Assembly (NCBI RefSeq): GCF_964019385.1
Contig: NC_088647.1
Span: 17,026,989-17,090,988, forward strand
Reading direction: 5' to 3'
Length of the DNA: 64,000 nucleotides
Origin: Sycon ciliatum
Taxonomy: Eukaryota > Porifera > Calcarea > Leucosolenida > Sycettidae
A program made the translations under genes and the position numbers. This document shows positions 29,845 through 40,952 of the stretch, piece by piece. The notes under the pieces are model-generated. The model saw only the letters and a list, made by a program, of their open reading frames with translations. It was not told the origin of the DNA and did no database searches. The stretch's first letter is position 1, and the number at the start of each line of letters is the position of its first letter.

Positions 29845-31200
29845 TTGCTCAGCATACCTAACCATGCACTTTTCCGGAGGGATCGTCCCAGTCATGGAGG
29901 TGGCCTAGCAACCTATGTCCACAATCGCTTTCAAGCACGAGTGGTGGGTGACCACACCAACATAGAACTTTTGCTACTGGAGATCAGAAGTCATCGAAAC
30001 CGGATTCTCCTAGGAGTGTATCGACCTCCAGTTACGCCAGTACAGCTTTGGCAGGACTTGTCCAAGGCAGTGGACACAGCAGCGGCGTCAATGCCATCGT
30101 CCCCGCTGATTTTAACGGGCGACTTCAATGTCGACGTAAGCCGGCGCCAAGCCCCTCAGCTCGACAATTTATATCGCTTCTGTGACCAGTTCAATATCAG
30201 CAACAAGGTGCAGGACACTACCCGCATTGCCCCCCACGGCAGCAGAACAACACTGGATCTCGCCCTAGCTGTGGATGGAGCGATAACCTCCTGCATGGTT
30301 CTCCCTTGCACCATCAGCGACCACTTTGCGGTCGTAATTGACCTACCTTTCAAGTGCACTGTGGACCCTCCTGCTGTCAAGTGCGGTCGTAACCTAGCAA
30401 GGATCGATATGAACCGATTCGCTCATGACTTGCATCATTGTGACCTGGAGAATTTTTCAACCGCTCAGACTGTGGATGCCATGTGGTATTCTTGGACTGA
30501 CAAGATTGTTTCCGTTTTGGACGAGCACGCTCCTGTCCGAACGTATCGGCCTAAATCTTCCTCCCGCACGCCCTGTCCTTGGAAATTACCTGCCTTCCAC
30601 GACGCTATTCTACTTCGCAACGCAGCACATCGTCGCTGGCGAGCCTCGCCGACTGACATGGATCTGCGAACTGTATTCACATCAGCACGAGCCGAGGCTA
30701 ATAATTATAAGCGAATGTCCCGACGCCTCAGGACCCAGTACTACAAGAATCTTCTCACACGGAGTCAGGCAAATGCACGCCTCACTTGGAAGACAATAAA
30801 CGAGCTCAGCGGCCGGACCAAAACTTCCACTCCACCCTCTGTCAGTATAGCAGCACTCAGCGAGCAATTCAGTGGAGTAGTCTCCGATCCAAGTAGACCT
30901 GTGCAGCTATCCCTACCTTGTGGTCTGTCACCACGGGATCCTTTGCGGGAATTCCAGGCCACTAGTGTTGAGGAGGTATTCACCTTCCTCGTTAGACTCG
31001 ATGCTCGTAAAGCTGAGGGCAGCGACAGTATTCCGGCATTCATCCTGAAGCATTGTGCAGCAGCCCTCGCCCCGTCGCTATCCATATTAATTATTGCATC
31101 CCTTTCGTCTGGCATTGTGCCCGCCTCCCTGAAGATTGCAAATGTTCGACCCCTATTTGAGTCTGGTGACAAAAAGGCATCATATCTTTGCTGCCAATAG
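29845..31200 (+). pseudogene. LINE ORF2 central part: endonuclease and start of RT
   Basis: 451 open codons beginning at an internal Met. The endonuclease second half is complete (VYRPP, GDFNVD, SDHF), followed by the linker with W-T-INELSG and the first RT motifs. The frame ends at SYLCCQ, after which RT similarity continues one frame away. Part of the LINE 28640-32310. Confidence 0.8.
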
Positions 31201-31278
31201 CATCGAAGATTTTGGAGAAGATAGTCCACAAACGCCTGTGTGACTTCTTACAAACCCATTCACTTTTGCCCGCCAATC

Positions 31279-32229
31279 CAGTGGCGGATCCAGGACTTGG
31301 CCGAAGAGGGGGCCCAAGGTATCCGCCCCCCCCCCCCCCCCCAAACAAAACAACAAATACAACAACAACAAAGTCCTGAAGCTGTGAAGAGCAGTTGTTT
31401 TTAGGGTCCGGCGGATTCTGCCGGCAGAAAAATTGACAGAATTCGGTACTTTTTCTGGTAAGTTTTATGGATGTTTGGTATGTGGATAAAAATACTATAG
31501 TATGGAGCAGAATTCGAGGAATTGCCCGCCATAAGGTTTGTATGATTCTGCCAATTTCACTGCTTTTCGAGCAGAATATGCCACCTTTTCGAGCAGAATC
31601 CGCCGGTTTCTAGTTTTATTCCATTCTCACGACATTTTCAAACTGCACTGGAACATTTCCACTCGACAGCGGCCGCGACGGACCTTTGGACGGCTCTCCA
31701 ACGCGAGCTCTCTTATCTACCGGTCCACTGAAGAACGACCTGATGTCAGACCCTTTCCTCTTCATCTCATATCTGAAGGTAACCCGTTGGCTACAAGCGA
31801 AGTAGAGAGCTAGAGAGCGTATACTTGTAGTTTCTGACAATTGAAAAAGAAAAAAGGAAGGACGAAGTCGACAGCACCGTGCACCAAACAGGACTTCAGC
31901 CCAACGCGATCGCTGCACTATGTACCAGGCCCTGCATTTTTGGCACGTTTTTCACATGTTTGAAGTGCGGCCGTGTCCTCAGGTCGCAGTGCGTACAGTA
32001 GTTGTACACCGGTACACAGCGCGCTGACTAGTACAGACTCATGCTCGGTGCGTGACACCATGTACCGGAGTGATCGGACACGTATAAAAGTACCCAGCAC
32101 GCGTGACCCACTTGACACGCCAAGTAATTTCGAGCGCTCATTCTACAGTCTACTGTAATCCTAGACCAAGGTCGAAATTTTCAAAGGGGGGGCCCAGGCC
32201 CCCTGGGCCCCCCCCTGGATCCGCCACTG
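31279..32229. mobile_element. hAT-like element with 5-bp duplication CAATC
   Basis: CAGTGGCGGATCCAGG at the left and its reverse complement at the right; CAATC at 31274-31278 and 32230-32234. The surrounding LINE reads LLPANQFAYQ when the element is removed, confirming the boundaries. This terminal sequence is common in hAT elements, but the duplication here is 5 bp rather than 8, so a hAT5-type group is possible. It is 951 bp and has C/G runs near both ends and a smaller inverted-end element inside (about 31402-31612). No transposase. Confidence 0.8.
31402..31612. mobile_element. Small hAT-like MITE, family K
   Basis: Ends TAGGGTCCGGCGGATTCTGC and the reverse complement of TAGAAACCGGCGGATTCTGC. 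Related sequence occurs at about 32703-32960, 38108-38210, 38395-38430, 46800-46870 and 50008-50040. The flanking octamers are similar but not identical (GTTGTTTT, GTTTTATT), so the hAT assignment is tentative. The terminal motif resembles family E. Confidence 0.5.
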
Positions 32230-32329
32230 CAATCAGTTTGCGTACCAGCCACAACACTCCACGGAAGATGCCTTGACCTTGCTATCATGAGCAATGCTCT
32301 AACCAACTGAGCTAGTATGGGACCAGGCT

Positions 32330-34918
32330 GAACCTAGAAGGTGCTGACAAGAAGTTCGAAGTAATTTTCTGTTGCTGCTGAACTGAAAAGCTGAATCGGC
32401 TACATGTGTGTAGACTACAGTAGGACAGAGTCAGTGCAGATAGAGAAAACAGCAAAGAACCAGTTATGGTACCGGAATCGTTCGTGTGGCGCAAAGCAGC
32501 GGAGCGGGGCCGTGCATTTTACTTTTTAGTGCTAGCAGCTAGCTGCGTGGTCAATGGTGGACTGCTCCACTTCACACATAATATTAATAGTAGTGGCCAG
32601 TAGGTTGACTAGCTTCATTGTCTAAAATATTTGTGCAGAGGCTAACAAACTCAGCTCTGCCCGCGCTGTGGAATTGAAAGCCACCTGCCGGTGGCTTGAC
32701 CGTTGGTAGGGACCGGCGGATCCTGCTCGAAAAGGCGGCAGATTCTGCTCGAAAAGCAGTGAAATTGGCAGAACCATACAAACCTTATGGCGGGCAATTC
32801 CTCGAATTCTGCTCCATTTCTTTATCCACATACCAAACATGCATGAAACTTACCAGAAAAAGTACCGAATTCTGCCAATTTTTCGACATTATCCGCATAT
32901 GCTTAAAATGGCAGATTATGCCAGCATACATGCATTGTACAGTATTGCGCTGGTCGCATGGGATCAACATGACTTACTGTAAAAGCCATTATTCTAACGA
33001 GGCGCATATAATTATAACGATTTCTCAAAATTGACTGGATTACGTGTGGCAAAGGTAATGCTCACTTATTCTCAACGCTCAATAGGACAGTATATGTATC
33101 GATTTGAAGTTGAACCAGGGGCGTCGCACACGGTACGGTCTATACGGTATTGACCAAGTACCCCGTGAATCAATAAAATGCACTGATTTGGGCTCCAAAT
33201 TTCCAAAATTTTCGGCTCAGCCATCCCTCCCCCACGAGTAAATTGTACTTCAGATGGCTGACCGTACCACACTAAATTACCTTCCGACGCCCGATTTCTG
33301 TATAACGATTTTTATTTTAACGACAGATTTCTCAAACTCGTTAGAGTTGGCACTTCGTTATTACTATTACTATTTTATGGGCTTACAGACTTACAATGTA
33401 GTTTTACAGTAGTCTTTGTACACTGCATGCACGCAGCGTTCTGTACGCGCTAGGGTGAGGGTGAGGGCGCCGGCCCCGGTCAACATGGTCAATCGACTGG
33501 ATTTCCATGTCCGGAACAGTAGTAGTCGATGGTAGTAGCCCTAACACTTGTAACAGTAGTAGTCCTACACATTGTACTAGTACCGGTAGTAGCGACTTCA
33601 GTCCAAAATTCTAAAATCGGAATTAGGGCCAACAAATTACACGACTGGAAAGAGAAACCTCTGCAGAGCACATACAGAAAATTTCATGGGTATATCTTCT
33701 CCCAAACCGGAGATATCAGGCCCCAAAGTTGGTATCCAATCGTTAGAGCCCATGATATGAATGCAGAGCGATGGCACAAAAGACAAAGTGGGCTTCTCGG
33801 ACCTCATGAATATCATGCATACACAGTGAATGTATGCGCGATATGCGGGTTTTTGGTGTTCTTGGAGGGTGACGGAGAAACCGTCGTACACATAGATGTT
33901 GGACGGGACGTGCTCTGCTTCGATGCCGATGGATTGAAATAATCACCTCCTCACTGCTCAAACACCTCCAGAATCTTGACGTGAAGAACATAATATATTA
34001 TTATCATCATTACTACCGGATTTACAAGCCAAAGGTCTGCTCGCTCCGTCACGCAGAGCCCGTCAAATAATTAGTGCACTCCATAGCCGACTTCAGCCGC
34101 TGCGCACAGATTCTTCAAACTGCTAAAAACGGCTACGGGGGAGAACCTTACCATGAACCCAACTAAACTAATTCGAGGGCTCTGAACACGATGGGGACTC
34201 GGTCATCATGGTCATTGACGGGCAAGGTAGCTGAGATGCCGAAAGTTTGCTTTGAAAACTAAAAATACGGAGCGATATAATTATCCAAAAATCGATGACT
34301 CTTGACATGCGACACACTGTTGCCGTGTTGGAAATCTATTCATGTGTGCTTGACCATCATGTAAAAAATCGAAGGCGCCAGATACGTGAATAACGCGTAG
34401 CAGGCGTAGAACGTTGAGAGAAAAATTGTTCCGTGCACGCCATGCTTGCACCATACATTCGATCGTACGACGAAGGATTTCTGCCTTTCGGTCACGTGAT
34501 TGAAGTCGCTACAAGTAGACTACAACTACAAGTACAACGACAAGTAAGTACAATCATGTATTCTGACATGTCACATGACAATCGACATGGCAACAGCGAA
34601 TCCTAGCGCGACTTGCCGTGCTTTGAATCAGCCACTGAAGACCTGTGACATGTGAGCGCTTGCAGGTCTCCGATTTTCCAATCGGAGCACGCCCAGGCGT
34701 GCTCCGATTGAATCGGAGCACGCCTAGTAGTACTAGTACCGTAGTAGTACGAAGTAGTTCGTGCAATGCATGTCAGAAATGGTATCAAAGCATTCGTACT
34801 CGGACTCAAGTGCTAGAATCGGAGCCCTCCGCGCTAGCGCGCGTCGGGCTCCGATTCCGCACTTTCGTCCTCGTACTCATGCTCGATTCCATACATCACA
34901 ATCATGTACTACCGTAGA
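32330..34918. other. Repeat-derived spacer, no convincing gene
   Basis: Contains family K sequence (about 32703-32960, inverted relative to 31402), AT-rich stretches, and a copy of the family P right end at about 33411-33515 (GGCGCCGGCCCCGGTCAA and ATCGACTGGATTTCCATG). Short GC-rich hairpins made of GAATCGGAGC words lie at 34670-34860. The 33529-33942 frame has no family motif. Confidence 0.5.
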
Positions 34919-35040
34919 TCTACTGGCAATAAATATTATGTTGCCGCAGTGAGGCCATGAAGCGTTACATTGGCACATGTTTGCCGCACGCAGGGCGTTA
35001 CATGCAAAGTCGCACAGGAGCCGTTACACAGGTTTCTACA
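34919..35040. mobile_element. Family C MITE fragment upstream of TRIM gene 2
   Basis: On the minus strand it matches one end of the MITE at 2923-3290, including ACTGGCAAT-type terminal sequence and the segment that reads MKRYIGTCLPHAGRYMQSRT. Because it is in frame with gene 2 it extends that frame by 84 codons, but nothing like it precedes genes 1, 3 or 4. Confidence 0.75.
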
Positions 35041-35208
35041 TGTACATGTACTTCATTTGTCGCGGTGCATGCCACAAATGAACTGTTTTTCGTCACCAGT
35101 GCACTGCTAATGAGTGCAGTGCTGCTCAGAAGACAGTATAATTATCTGGTATACTGTGTGAGGACGAAGAAAATGTTTTTCTACCATATACAATTCTGCA
35201 TCTTTGAA

Positions 35209-36882
35209 ATGGCTGACGATCTTGAAGTTCACAATGCCATCGGCAAAGATGTGAGCAATCTTCGCTGCTGCGTGGCGTGCCACAGCGCAGCAGACTCTCT
35301 CAAGATGAAGGTATTGAATTGCTTGCACGCCATGTGCGTCACGTGTCTCGGACAACATTTGAGCAATGACGGAACGGTGTCGTGCTGCAAATGCTTGACT
35401 GTGGCAGCATCAGGTATGCCAGGAGTAAGACTGGAGGAATCCCTAGCCGACTGGCCAGTTCAAAGGGTAGAGATGAGAGGCAAGGAAGGTAGCGAGCTGC
35501 AATCAGATCATTCAGAGAAACAGCTCGTATGTCAAAGCCTAGAATGCCAGGGAGAATCTTGCCCGGCTACTTCGCTATGTGTCGACTGTGGATTATACAT
35601 GTGTGAGGGACATGAGAAATTACATTTGATGAAGAGAAGCTGCTGTGGACACCATCTCCAGTCAGTGCACACGATGAGAACGGCAGCAGAGGACGATACA
35701 GTAGCCGATTCAGAATTCCTTCATTGTAGCCTGCACCCACATTTTCTAGTGAAATCCTACTGCAAGAAATGTGAACAGTTGACATGTCAGAGGTGCTCCG
35801 AGCAGCGTCATGCTAGCTGTTCACCAAGTATTGAAGAGATTCCCACAGCAGCTGAAAGAAAACGAGCTCAGTGGAAGTCGCTGCTAAGTGATTCTAGCGA
35901 CGCGTGGAGAGAGCACCTCAGTGAAATGAATGTGCACATTGCAACACGAACCGCAGAAATCAATGAGAAGGTGGAGGCATTGTCAGAGGAAATTGTAGCT
36001 GATTTCAATACGCACATCAAAAACCTGCAGCGCAGACAAGAAGATCTTCTGAATGAGCTGGACACTCGGCGCTGGAAAGCACTGCAAGACCTGGAGAAGC
36101 AGTCCGCCATTGTGGGAAAGAAAACCTTTCAACTGGATTGCTGTGAGCATCTCGTGCAGAATCTCGGCAACAGTAATCTTTTGACTGCAGAGAAGATCCT
36201 GCAGACACAGATCAAGGATGTTGTCAATAGCAACGAGGAAGCTGATATCAGTGATGATCATCGAGTGGATGTTGATTTCACTGTATCCTACCGTGCATTT
36301 GCAACGGATGATCAGGAGAAGAAGCGTACATCACAGCTTGGACGTCTTGTCGACTCTGCCTCCCGCGCAGAGTCAGTGAAGAAGAATACTGTACGTGTGC
36401 AGCCAGTGTTCGATCCATTTAGCTGCAAGCCTACAAAGTTTTCTCTGTCGAGTGATGGATATGAAGTATCACATACAGATGCTTCCACTTTTGACACAAT
36501 CTCCACATTGGGCAGTTATTGCCATGGTGTGGTGGAGTGCTCAGCCCAGATCAGTTGCCGTGGAAATGGGGTCTTCCTTGGGGTCGTTAAAGAACGTTGT
36601 ACAACACATGCGCCGTGTACAGAAGAGAGGCCATTCTTGGGTTGGTGCAGCCACAGTAACTGCCAAGAGTACAGTGTGGGCAACAACACAAGTCTTGGTC
36701 AGGTATGGCAAGATGGTGACATCATAGCACTGCGGTTGGATTGTGATCAGCACACACTGACAGGGACACACCAGAGATCTGGCCAGAGTGAGACCATTGC
36801 TGTACCCAGGGGTAAGCTGTGCTTTACTGCAGAGATAAGTTGCCCGGCATCGATCCGGTTTTTGCCTTGTCTCTCTAGTTAA
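35209..36882 (+). CDS. TRIM gene 2: RING, two B-boxes, coiled coil, SPRY-like
   Basis: 557 aa from MADDLEVHN, the start shared by all four paralogues; the frame is open upstream to 34957 through a MITE fragment and conserved leader, which I treat as untranslated. All RING ligands are kept (with CCKC in place of CFKC at the last pair), as are both B-boxes and the coiled coil. SPRY class 2: SCRGNG where gene 1 has SRLVTG, WCSHSNCQ where gene 1 has WYCYTNYQ, and SCPAS near the end. Residues 85-105 match gene 4 rather than gene 3. Expected cytoplasmic ubiquitin ligase by family; substrate unknown. Confidence 0.9.
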   Translation: MADDLEVHNAIGKDVSNLRCCVACHSAADSLKMKVLNCLHAMCVTCLGQHLSNDGTVSCCKCLTVAASGMPGVRLEESLADWPVQRVEMRGKEGSELQSDHSEKQLVCQSLECQGESCPATSLCVDCGLYMCEGHEKLHLMKRSCCGHHLQSVHTMRTAAEDDTVADSEFLHCSLHPHFLVKSYCKKCEQLTCQRCSEQRHASCSPSIEEIPTAAERKRAQWKSLLSDSSDAWREHLSEMNVHIATRTAEINEKVEALSEEIVADFNTHIKNLQRRQEDLLNELDTRRWKALQDLEKQSAIVGKKTFQLDCCEHLVQNLGNSNLLTAEKILQTQIKDVVNSNEEADISDDHRVDVDFTVSYRAFATDDQEKKRTSQLGRLVDSASRAESVKKNTVRVQPVFDPFSCKPTKFSLSSDGYEVSHTDASTFDTISTLGSYCHGVVECSAQISCRGNGVFLGVVKERCTTHAPCTEERPFLGWCSHSNCQEYSVGNNTSLGQVWQDGDIIALRLDCDQHTLTGTHQRSGQSETIAVPRGKLCFTAEISCPASIRFLPCLSS

Positions 36883-38320
36883 TAACCTCTTGGTGTGTCT
36901 TGTGCCAGTGGTAATTTATCTCTGCTCTAGTCGGCCAAGCAGGTCTGAATGACGTCATCAATACTTCATACAGTATGCTAGTGCTAGGATACAGTACTGG
37001 TCTGTACATGACTGTACTACAGTGTATTGGTATTACCAGTGCATATGTACATGTAGGTTATGGGCCGCAACATCACTCTGATAGTCCAGTGCCTTCTTTC
37101 CACCTTCACATGTACCGCTACATGTACATGTGTTGCATTTTCAACATGGTAGCCAGCAATGCTGATGGAATGCTGGTATCTCCTTCCGTATAACCATGCT
37201 GTATGCTACAAGTACTTGTTTTTGTATGTTGAATGGTATATGCACTAGAGAGTGTCAGGGGTATGGTGTTCAGCTACTTCTGTGCGTGTTCGATTCAGCA
37301 TAGTTGTGCGCAGATTTGAGTGTTTTATGATTTTGTCGAAGACGTTTTGCTTGCACTTTGTGCACTTCATACTCTCTCCCCTGTACAAACATTTTTGAAT
37401 GCTGATCCTCTGCACAACTGCTTGATCTGGAGGCATAATTATATTTCGAAGCCATGACCATGATTTTCCCAATGCCTTATCTCACCATCTCATCTATTGT
37501 CAGACTCATAGATATAGTGATTGCAGAACACGGCGGCGGCCATGCTGAACATCAATCAGTACTACAAGTACAAGTCATGTACGTTGTACTTATAGCTGTA
37601 GCACCTTTACCGGCCCATCCCGGGGCCCCGTCTCTCGACAAAACGGCATGTCTATGAATACTCAGTGCGGCCATGCGCTGCCTTCATTACACTCCTGCTC
37701 AGGCTGTCTAGATTTCCATTTTGCCCTGGTTCACCAGTAGTGACCAGCGCTGACTTCACATGGGTACTCGGGTACTACAATATCGTCTCCTACGAACAAG
37801 GGATGACCAGGACGTGAAGAGTTGGATGAGCAGAGCACATTTGGAATGAAGGTGCGCTGCTAGAATCCGTTGATTAGCTGACTGTTCATCTCAGTTTGAT
37901 TCTGCCCCACATAGCATTTCTCGCAGATGTCTTTAAATCCAGACTTTCTAAAGCAACATACAATGGCTTTCTCGCCCCCCCCCCCCCCCTCACACACACA
38001 CAGACACTGGTTGGAGTGCAGAAAGTGCAATCCAGCACATCTGGTTGTCTATCTGGTAACTATTACTTAGGTTGTCTATCATGTTTCAAACAACGCTTCA
38101 GTATCTCTTGAGCAGGTTCCGGCGGATTCAATGATGCCGGCATAATTGATTGGTGGTTGAAAATTCGGAGCATCCTTTTATTATAGACTAAGGAGGTAGG
38201 AGCAGAACTACACAGTTTTAGTAGGTTCGGCCTCATTTCCTCTGTGCTGCGCTGATGAGTTCACAAAGAACGAAACAGCATGCAGTTCTAGTATGTACAT
38301 GTATGTACATGTATGACGTG
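36883..38320. repeat. Shared 3' flank of the TRIM units (unit 2)
   Basis: Same layout as after gene 1. It holds a decayed antisense small frame (37472-37245, MPPDQAVVQRISIQK...HTPDTL) altered by an extra AATTAT-like insertion, a C run at 37975-37990, and family K sequence from about 38108. It ends in the site (38316-38326) where unit 4 carries the 3-kb pogo-like element; here that site is empty. Confidence 0.7.
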
Positions 38321-38562
38321 TTGATCTGCAGTGTAGATCTACACTGTACCTGATGAGTGCTAAAAAAGTGGTGGTCTGGAAGGGACGAGGTACTACTGGT
38401 AGGCACCGGCAGATTATGCCAGCATACAAGCATTGCATGGGATCTGTCGATCAACATGACTTTGTGCACTGCGTGCACGCAGCGTTCTGCAGGCGCTGAG
38501 CTGAGGGCGCCGGCGCCCCCTGGCCCGGTCAATCGACTGGATTTCCGTATACAGTACTAGTA

Positions 38563-39043
38563 CAGTAGACTCGTGCGCCCAAGAACGTCCAGGCTGGAAA
38601 TCTAAGAACGTCCAGGCTGGAAATCTAAGAACGCCCCAGCCTGGATTTAAGAACGAACTCCAAGATTCAAACCGGCGCTCAAATATCACGTCTCTTTCTC
38701 TCCCTCCTTTTCAGAAGATTGCATTGTAGTTATCATGGTTGCACCTTCATGACCTTGTCCGAGTACACGAAAAACAAGTCACAAACTCTTGAAAGATCTT
38801 GTCGGGTCCTCGCGAAAACATCACCCAGTGCAGCCCTACATACTACACGTAGATGTAAAGAGTACAACCGGTACATGTAGCGCAAAGACTTTAGGTGCAT
38901 TGTACATGAGCGTCAAGGCCAGGGGTCATGTTGGACGCGTAAGAACGCGAAATAAGAACGTAGCCTGGGGCGCTGAAAAATAAGAACTTTGTTAGGCTGG
39001 CCCTCTACCCTGAAACCGCGTTCTTGGGCGTAGGAGTCTACTG
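38563..39043. mobile_element. Tigger/pogo-like MITE, family Q
   Basis: CAGTAGACTCGTGCGCCCAA at the left; the right end reads TTGGGCGTAGGAGTCTACTG, its approximate reverse complement. TA precedes the left end but the right flank is AC, so the duplication is not intact. Inside the left end a 25-bp unit (AAGAACGTCCAGGCTGGAAA...) is repeated two to three times. It is 481 bp, non-coding. Confidence 0.65.
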
Positions 39044-39152
39044 ACCTGTACTGTTTGTTGTGTTGTGGACATGGAAATCCGTTCGCACGTCTAGCGGCCC
39101 CAGGCCAGGGTGCTGGCCATGCAGCCGTGGATAAGCGGTACCAACATGTTCA

Positions 39153-39885
39153 GTGGCGTGTCCAGGATTTGGCTGAGGGGGGTTGCGGCCGGGATCAAGG
39201 CGGGATGGGGTGGGGGTACATGACATCATGCTACTGTCCCAGGTCAGCCTTTTTGAAAACCAATGTCAAGAAGCTCCTCCTGTAGCCCCCTTCTTCAACA
39301 GTTATTCACCCGAACAGCCCCAGAGACTGTTCCGGAGGATCAGCGCACCACAGGGGGACAAGTGTCGAACTTGCTTCAAGTATTAGTTCCCTTTCTTCGT
39401 GGGCCTGCGGGACGATCGACCATGATGTTTCGGGGAAGCATTCTCTGGAACGCTCTCCCCTCTGATTTTAGAGTGATACGTGTCCCTGGTCCCTTCCGAA
39501 AAGCTCTTTCTGCCATTGATATACTTACTTTGTGAATATCCTCATTAAACTTTTATTATCTGCCATAAATTCCAACCTTCTATTCTATCAATCTATAAAA
39601 TCAACCACGTGTTCCTGACTCCATGAAATTGTCTTCCTATTCTTTGACTCCAGGAAATCAGTATTGTCTTTCTATTTCTGACTCCATGAAATTGTCTTCA
39701 TCTAAATGTTCCCTTTTCTTCTTTTGGTCCTGTCTGTCTTATATTATTATTAGTAATAATTTCTTGTTTTCCCTTGCATATCATCCCTTCATCATTCTGT
39801 GAGAACCTGTCCTATGGGCAGGTTAGAAGGCATCTCTGCCTGTTCATTTGGTGAAGTAAAATAAACAACAACAACAACAACAACA
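39153..39885 (+). mobile_element. hAT-like left end joined to a LINE 3' end
   Basis: 39153 begins CAGTGGCGTGTCCAGGATTT, the left end of the 31279 element family. From about 39240 the sequence is the last part of a LINE ORF2 (frame 39263-39535: SNLLQVLVPFLRGPAGRS, SILWNALPSDFRVIRV, FRKALSAIDIL, stop), then a 3' region and a CAA-repeat tail at 39862-39885. The LINE is strongly 5'-truncated. Confidence 0.7.
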
Positions 39886-40283
39886 AGCCGTACATCTCAC
39901 ACACCACGAGCAGTATTTCTGTTCACGCAGCAACAATGTACATTGTAAACTTCAAATTTGCCGTTATGTGAGCGAATCAACTGCAATTATTTATGCGAGT
40001 CCAACAATTCCTCACCGCTCTCAAAGCATCCTTTACATAGGCAGCGGTACTTGTGACTGTGCGCTGTTCTTCATGTTCTGGTTGCTCGCTGACAACAGGT
40101 TCTTCCACGTCTGGCGGAGTGTGACTGTCAGTCCGCTCCGAAAGTTCAACTGGAATAACAGCGACTTCATCACTCTCACTGTTTCCGGTTGGAGCGGCAG
40201 CAGGAGTTGCGCCGCGACAGGAACGCTTTACAAAAATTCCAGGCTCTGCTGGCTAGAGCTTGGCCTTTTGGGATGTCCCTGAG
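39886..40283. other. Spacer without recognised gene
   Basis: One frame (39968-40282, 104 codons) is open but has no motif. No repeat end was identified. Confidence 0.35.
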
Positions 40284-40400
40284 ACATCGAAGAAAAGCCT
40301 TCGAGTCAACCAAAACACGATTCGAACGAGGATGATCGCCTGAGCCCTCTGCATTCGAATCGTGTTTTGGTTGACTCGATCGAAGACTTTTATTCGATGT
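40284..40400. repeat. Hairpin, arms about 45 bp
   Basis: GAGTCAACCAAAACACGATT at about 40302 is repeated inverted at about 40358-40378, with pairing extending outward to ACATCGAAG and CTTTTATTCGATGT. The loop is about 26 bp. Non-coding. Confidence 0.75.
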
Positions 40401-40689
40401 TTGTACCGTTGAAGACGCGTCGAGCGCGTCCCGGCATGGCAGGGATCACACTGTACAACACTCAACAGTACACAGTCAGGTCACCGTGTTTCTGTAGCCG
40501 TGCATGCTCACTGCACTGTACGTAGACTCTACTCTGCATGTGTAGGCTGTAGATCTACTGTACTAGTCTGTATAGTGTGTACAATCAACACCAGCTCGAG
40601 GTCCGTACCGTGCAACCGCATTTGGACAATCGTTTCAGGCCGCGCGCGCCCCGAGCCTATACCCCCTAGTCTAGCTAGACCCGGCGCCC

Positions 40690-40789
40690 TGCCTTTTATT
40701 TTTCGAAACCTAGGTCGAAATTTTTGAGGGGGGAGCGCGCGCCCCCCCCCCCCCCCCCCCATGCCCCCCCCCCTAAACCCGCCACTGAT
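40690..40789. mobile_element. Right-end fragment of a 31279-type hAT-like element
   Basis: GGTCGAAATTTTTGAGGGGG, a long C run (40741-40760) and CCCGCCACTG match the right end at 32170-32229. The left end is not present nearby. Confidence 0.65.
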
Positions 40790-40952
40790 GTTATGCGCTG
40801 CAACGCGCTAGTCCGCATCGCATCGACATGTGCCCTGCAACCAGGGTTCTGTACGTAGATCTACGCGCTCAGGGCGCCGGCCCCGGTCAATCGACGGGAT
40901 TTCCAGCACAAAGAAAATGTTTTTCTACCATATACAACCCTGCATCTTTGAA

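Larger units (their letters stand above)
28640..32310 (+). mobile_element. LINE (CR1/L2-like) dissected by a solo LTR and two DNA transposons
   Basis: ORF2 begins with RVGFLNVCHLLNKKHEIEDF (about 28673-28735), resumes at 29338 (NIDIMILAETF), resumes again at 29824 (SLLSIPNHALFRRDRPSHGGG) and runs to 31200, with VYRPPVTPVQL, LTGDFNVDVS, CTISDHFAVVIDL and the start of the RT (DARKAEGSDSIPAFILKHCA). RT continues after a frame change at about 31188 (ILEKIVHKRLCDFL) to 31278, then 32230-32300 (QFAYQPQHSTEDALTLAIM). Intervening blocks are the LTR 28738-29333, the MITE 29380-29821 and the hAT-like element 31279-32229. The copy is lost before the catalytic DD motif. Confidence 0.85.

Noticed and set aside
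31326-31342. Poly-C runs (also near 28609, 37975, 40741 and 46681) as G-quadruplex regulators
   Set aside because: They are single homopolymers, mostly inside transposon ends or flanks, and prone to sequencing error; nothing else suggests regulation.
32289-32325. Minus-strand stretch resembling a tRNA D-arm (TAGCTCAGTTGGTTAGAGCA)
   Set aside because: The anticodon arm does not close properly with a T at position 33 and no T-arm (GGTTCRA) follows. It overlaps LINE ORF2 sequence (ALTLAIMSNALTN) at its edge. It could be a SINE scrap but is not a tRNA gene.
33529-33942. 137-codon open frame
   Set aside because: Hydrophobic start and no recognised domain; no paralogue in the window and no leader or neighbour to support it.
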